DNA of 13,070 nucleotides from Dinochytrium kinnereticum (Eukaryota; Chytridiomycota; Chytridiomycetes; Chytridiales; Chytridiaceae), in contig JADGJT010000529.1 in the NCBI GenBank assembly GCA_027604005.1, positions 1 through 13,070 on the forward strand, given 5' to 3'. Under the pieces are notes generated by a model. That model did not search any database and was not told where the DNA came from. It saw only the letters and a list, made by a program, of their open reading frames with translations. This document shows positions 9,362 through 13,070 of the stretch, piece after piece. How positions within the stretch are numbered: the stretch's first letter is position 1; each line of letters opens with the position of its first letter. Both the position numbers and the translations under genes were made by a program.

Positions 9362-12300
9362 TCATTCTACTATTCCTTCAATCCCAGCTGTCGGAGGCGG
9401 CGGTGCCACTACCGGTAACTCCATCTCCACAACCTCAACAGCAGGCGACCAAGGCCGCTTCTGCAAATCCTCCACCTTGCTCTTCAAAGTGACAACCCGC
9501 GAATTAAGTTTCTGAATTTTATGAAGAAGAGGAGAATGACGCGTGCATCCTTCTTCGCAGACGTCTGAGGCCGATGAGAGTTGAATGGGGGTTAGAGTGT
9601 AGCGAGTGAAACCTGGGAAAAGTTTTCTGTTAGAAGTCGTTCTGGTTTGCAGCAGTTGGAACTTACTTGGAAGTGGGGTTGACTCAGACGGCGGTACCTT
9701 TGTTTCGGTCTCATTCGTCTCAGCAACGGGATCAAGTCGTTCGATATCGTCATCATCAGTCTTACCCTCCACTTGACCACCCCCAGCCTTCCGTCCCCTC
9801 CTCAACGTCAACGTCTTAAACTGCTCCTGTAAGACACTATGATCTCGCGTCAGAGTCCGATACGCCTCCTTTAACACCGGGTCCTCATTCTCCATCTCTT
9901 TAATCATGGGTGACTCTAGAGCCGAGTCATCGATGCCCGAACTGGCCGTGTCAAGCGTCAAAGGTGAGGGATACTTAAAGTCATCGTCGTCCTCGTCATT
10001 CGAAATTGGAGGAGGTGATAGTGGTGGGGGTGGGGGTGGAGGGGGTGGAGGGGGTGGTGCGGCTTCGGGGGTCGGCTTTTTCACAGTCTGACCTCGGGAA
10101 AACCAACCACGAAGACTTGATATTGTCGTGGTTGGGGTGGAAGGTTGCGACGGTGGTTGAGTAGGTGATGACGGGGTTGTTAGCGAGGCCGATGTCACAA
10201 CGCTCGGAGGAGGAGGAGGTACAGCAGTGGCAGGAGAAGGTGGCGGAGTCTCAACGATCTGAATGGCAGGAGAAGGAGGCGCCACGACTGGAGTGGAAGG
10301 CTGCGTGGTAGGAGAAGGGGGAGGTGAGGAAGTCTTTGTCGCCGGCGACCCAGAAATCCCAACCAACCGGCTCAACCAATTTCGAATCGGGGCAGGTTTC
10401 TCGGACGCACTACCCGTCGAGCTTTCCGGTTCGGGACTGTTGGAGTGAAGTGAAGTTTGTGAAGATGGTGGGGGGGGAACTCGTGAAATATCAATGTTTT
10501 CTTTTGACGGGGGAGAAGGAGGGCCTTCGTCCATCTCGAACTCATTCTTCATCCTCTCGAGCTCCCCAAGAAGTCGATCGTCAATAACAGAGGGCTTTTG
10601 TTTGGGGAAAGAGGGTTCGGGGTCCGTCGTGGGCAGGGATTTGCTAGCATGCTCTCTAGACTGATCTGAAGAATATGTGACTGGACCAGGCCTTTTGGTC
10701 GACACATCGTCCAGTCGATTTGTTCGATTTGCCCGGCGTTCCTCAGGTACATCCCTTGTTCTGCTCCGCGATCGGGAATCGTCTAATCGCTTTGGGTCTC
10801 GACCATTACGATAACTTTCCGTGTGCGATGCGGTATGAGCGTCATCCAGCCTGCCAGATCTGTCAGTCGTGTCAGGAACTCTACGACTTTCGACGCGACG
10901 TGGGGAAGAGGTATCTTCACGTTCATACCGATCCCTCCTATCAGGAATTCGGCGGCTTTCAGCGCGCGGTAACGGTGGGGAAACTTTTTCATCTTCCACG
11001 ACCGCGCGTCCCGATCGTTGCCATCTATCCTCGCTAGCCTCATACCCTGGGTTGTACTCCAAGTCTCTCGGACTCTTTGCCAAATTCGGTGAGCGTGGGT
11101 TATCATAAGCGAGGTCTCTCTCGCTGCGTGTCGACGCACTCCGCGGAGGATCCGCATACCGAGGCGCATATCCCAAATCCCGTGGGCTCTTCGCCAAATT
11201 AGGCGAAAGTGGATTATCGTAAGCTAGATCCCTCTCGCTTCTAGATAATGCGCTTCGAGGAGGGTCCGGCGATAGAAGGCGATCCCCTGAATCCTTCCTC
11301 CTAAAATACCCCAAATCTTTCTCCTCACGCATGGAAGGGGATCTTAGGTACTCTTCATTTGGCGTATCGCCTCGTCTTCCACTGTCCATATCGGCTCTCG
11401 ACGACGGGATAGCAACTGGTTCAAGGAAATTTTCCACGTCTGTAACAAGTCGTTGACCATCTGGTTTTCTTCTACTCCTTCCAGAGCGTGAGGAGGATCC
11501 GAGAAGCACACTGGAGGAGTTGGAATATACGGAGAGATTTCTTTCGAGTGCGCTATCGGACCCTGCCGTAGATCCTGCGACAGAGCCCCCACGAGATTCA
11601 ACGCGGTTCCGGCCCCTATCACTAGACATTTTTCCAGTATCCCGATTAACTGATACCAAAACATCGTTATTTCTACTCCGTCGCTGATGGAGCATGGCCA
11701 CTTTTTATTTTAGTTGTGTCAGTGAGATTGCATGAATTTTTGGAGAAATAAGAAAGCTTACGGAAATCAGAAGACTCCTCAGATTGTTTCCTACGATGAT
11801 CCCTGTAACTTCCCACAGAATCCGTTGGAGACGGGCTCCGCCATCTCCCCTCTCTCCTCTCATACCCCGGCGAAACTGGATTGATCCTCCTATCCCCTCT
11901 GTCTCCGTATGCGGACGACGCCTGGCTGTTCGTCGGGGAGGGTGGGGATGGATCTCTCCATCGGCTCCCATCTCTCTCATATCCCCGTCCGCCATTCGAC
12001 CTTGTTGGAGAGAGTGGAGAGAGCAAATCGCGATGTTGTGATGAGATGGGAGCAGACGATGGACCATTGAAGTCGAACGATCTTGATCGCCGTTTCGATG
12101 ATGGGTCGCCACGGCCAGTGTCTCGACTGTTTAAGGCGTTAGAAGAACTGTTCGATCGAGCTATCCCTGGACTCGCCCGGATGGTGTGAAGTCTGGAGGT
12201 GAGAGCCTCCAAACGATCAGCGGCGGAGGAGTACCCACCACCGCCTCTGAGGGATTCGGAAGATGATGAGGTGGAGCTGGTATCGCTGGGTCTCCTCCGA

Positions 12301-12482
12301 TGATCTAATTCATAATCCGCTTGTTGGTGCCTCCGGGTCCAATCGTTTGGTTTGTCGTTTGTGGTTGAGGTAGTGCGGGACATGCCCGAGTCCCATCTGC
12401 TTCTGTCCCTTCCCGTTGCAGAGCGACTGGCGTAGTCGTAGGAGGAGGCGGGCGAGGTGGGCGATGATGCTTGCGAGCTCAT
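9362..12482 (-). CDS. Large disordered Ser/Pro/Arg-rich protein with repeats and C-terminal coiled coil (3 exons)
   Basis: I do not recognise this family. Exons on the minus strand: 12482-11762, 11700-9667, 9612-9362, giving 1001 residues. The start at 12482 has A at -3; an in-frame ATG at 12569 (T at -3) would add 29 residues. In order: Ser-rich N-terminus with a short helix AADRLEALTSRLHTIR (87-102); two GYER..xRWRxPSP repeats (167-219); Arg/Ser-rich region; two 38-residue repeats (386-461); charged RD/RE segment; Pro-rich segment with WLSR (682-685), WFSR (773-776) and a 12-Pro run near 788-800; acidic stretch DDDDFKYPSP; predicted helices at about 838-876 and 945-970 (HKIQKLNSRVVTLKSKVEDLQ); and a CEEGC pair (937-941). 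The polyproline run could bind profilin, SH3 or WW domains. The layout suggests a cytoskeletal or polarity scaffold, but that is inference. Most serines sit beside Pro or Arg, so heavy phosphorylation is likely. Confidence 0.82.
9613..9666 (-). other. 54-bp stop-free intron (intron 2 of the disordered-protein gene)
   Basis: On the minus strand this has a perfect GTAAGT donor (9666-9661), a CTTCTAAC branch-like site and a TTTTCCCAG acceptor, the standard signals of introns in this window. Its length is 18 codons and it has no stop in frame, so a plain ORF reading runs through it. Removal joins STPLP to SFTRYTLTPIQ with phase 1 preserved. I treat it as an intron. Confidence 0.8.
10026..10071 (+). 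repeat. G-run tract, G-quadruplex candidate (encodes polyproline on the minus strand)
   Basis: The plus strand carries five runs of five G at 10026-10030, 10032-10036, 10041-10045, 10050-10054 and 10067-10071. The first four are separated by 1-4 bases, which satisfies the classical G-quadruplex pattern. It codes for the longest proline run of the minus-strand gene, so the G-rich strand is the transcribed template and the mRNA is C-rich. Confidence 0.8.
11039..11266 (-). repeat. Two tandem 114-bp coding repeats (38 residues each)
   Basis: Unit A is 11266-11153 and unit B is 11152-11039, directly adjacent and in frame. The protein units match at 31 of 38 positions (shared core RSERDLAYDNP and SPNLAKSPRDL). 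Of the 31 identical residues, 20 use a different codon in the two units. A short motif (E/P)(K/R)DL(G/A/E)Y occurs five times across this area, including EKDLGY just upstream. Confidence 0.9.
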
Positions 12483-13070
12483 TCTCCCCGGATGTCGATG
12501 GGCAGCATCCGAGACTTCGAGGAGACAGGAGGCGATTCGGGGGTGTGCTACGTCGGTGTGACGGAGCATTTAACACCTCAACTCACAGCAGGCAAACGAT
12601 CAACAACAACCAGCTGGCCGTCAAAGCTGCGGGAGGATGACTGCGATGCCCTCTCACGCGCATGGGGAGAATGAGACAGCTGTGCTTGACGCCTGACTGC
12701 ACTTTGGTCCGTCCATCATCCTGCGCTAATTCACTCTTTCTTTATTCACGCAGCCAGAGGCCAGGCGACGCACTGCAGTGGAAGCAGCGGTGAGACGCAT
12801 GCCTGCGAAGCGTGTGCAACAACGGCCTCCCGTGAGCCCATCATTGCCCCTTGGCCGTCTTTCCTTTGCATCGCAGGCCTCTTTTGTGTCTGGCGACGAT
12901 GCACTTGAACAAAAATGAAATAATAAAAGAATTCAGACAATTTCCTCTCGCCCAAAGACACAAAAAACCACCTCCTGCCTAAAGACAACCCACTGCTCAG
13001 GTCGCTGGACGCACCACTTGCTGCTGCTGCCGCCATTGGGTTGAAGTCGGCTATTCCGTGCAAAGACGAC
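12483..13070 (-). promoter_or_regulatory. Upstream region of the disordered-protein gene
   Basis: This 588-bp stretch to the window edge probably holds the 5' UTR and promoter of the minus-strand gene. It contains one weak minus-strand ORF starting with ATGGCGGCAGCAGC at 13036 and ending at 12746 (96 residues, alanine run at the start, no domain), whose TGA stop merges with an AATAAA (12746-12741 on the minus strand). Another minus-strand frame is open from the window edge to about 12935. Either could be an upstream ORF, a first exon or the tail of another gene; I cannot tell. Confidence 0.3.

Noticed and set aside
9575..9790. Possible extra intron in the disordered-protein gene starting at the GTAAGA near 9764
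   Set aside because: The only nearby AG gives a 47-nt segment that breaks the frame, and there is no pyrimidine tract.
9906..10091. Gly-rich plus-strand frame with a poly-glycine run
   Set aside because: It is the antisense shadow of the polyproline codons of the minus-strand gene.
11784..12189. Plus-strand frames of 85-102 codons opposite exon 1 of the disordered-protein gene
   Set aside because: Antisense shadows of repetitive Arg/Ser/Pro codons; no plausible start context or domain.
1..13070. Search for a CRISPR array, transposon ends, tRNA/rRNA genes, viral genes or a defence-type gene cluster
   Set aside because: No regular spaced repeats, terminal inverted repeats, target-site duplications, RNA gene folds, or polymerase, integrase or nuclease motifs were seen by eye.

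Overview
This is nuclear DNA from an intron-rich fungus. Each large gene is cut by short spliceosomal introns (about 48-169 bp) with GT...AG ends and occasional CTAAC-like branch sites. No bacterial, phage, CRISPR, transposon, tRNA or rRNA signature was seen. The intron density (16 in one gene), small introns and compact spacing fit Basidiomycota best, though a chytrid or other early-diverging fungus is not excluded. The lineage is inference only.

Layout. Positions 1-245 are a short upstream region that may hold the edge of a neighbouring gene. Positions 246-4422 (+) encode Vps51, a GARP/EARP tethering-complex subunit, in 17 reconstructed exons (about 1004 residues). Positions 4757-6097 (+) and 6692-8179 (+) are two tandem type-2 diacylglycerol acyltransferases (DGAT2 family; 5 and 7 exons, 351 and 356 residues). 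Positions 8180-9361 are a gap of about 1.2 kb with only weak ORFs. Positions 12482-9362 (-) encode a 1001-residue, largely disordered Ser/Pro/Arg-rich protein with internal repeats, a polyproline run and short C-terminal helices; I do not recognise its family. Positions 12483-13070 are its upstream region.

How the genes relate. Vps51 works in retrograde endosome-to-Golgi traffic. The DGAT2 enzymes make triacylglycerol at the ER and lipid droplets. The disordered protein could be a scaffold, but nothing ties it to either process. I see no evidence of a pathway cluster; this looks like ordinary fungal gene order with one tandem gene duplication. I found no convincing new multi-gene system. The points most worth a second look are the amino-acid repeats and duplicated W-[LF]-S-R motif of the disordered protein, three stop-free 3n introns (one would insert a membrane-like segment into Vps51), the DGAT2 paralogues with different introns, and a strong G-quadruplex candidate.
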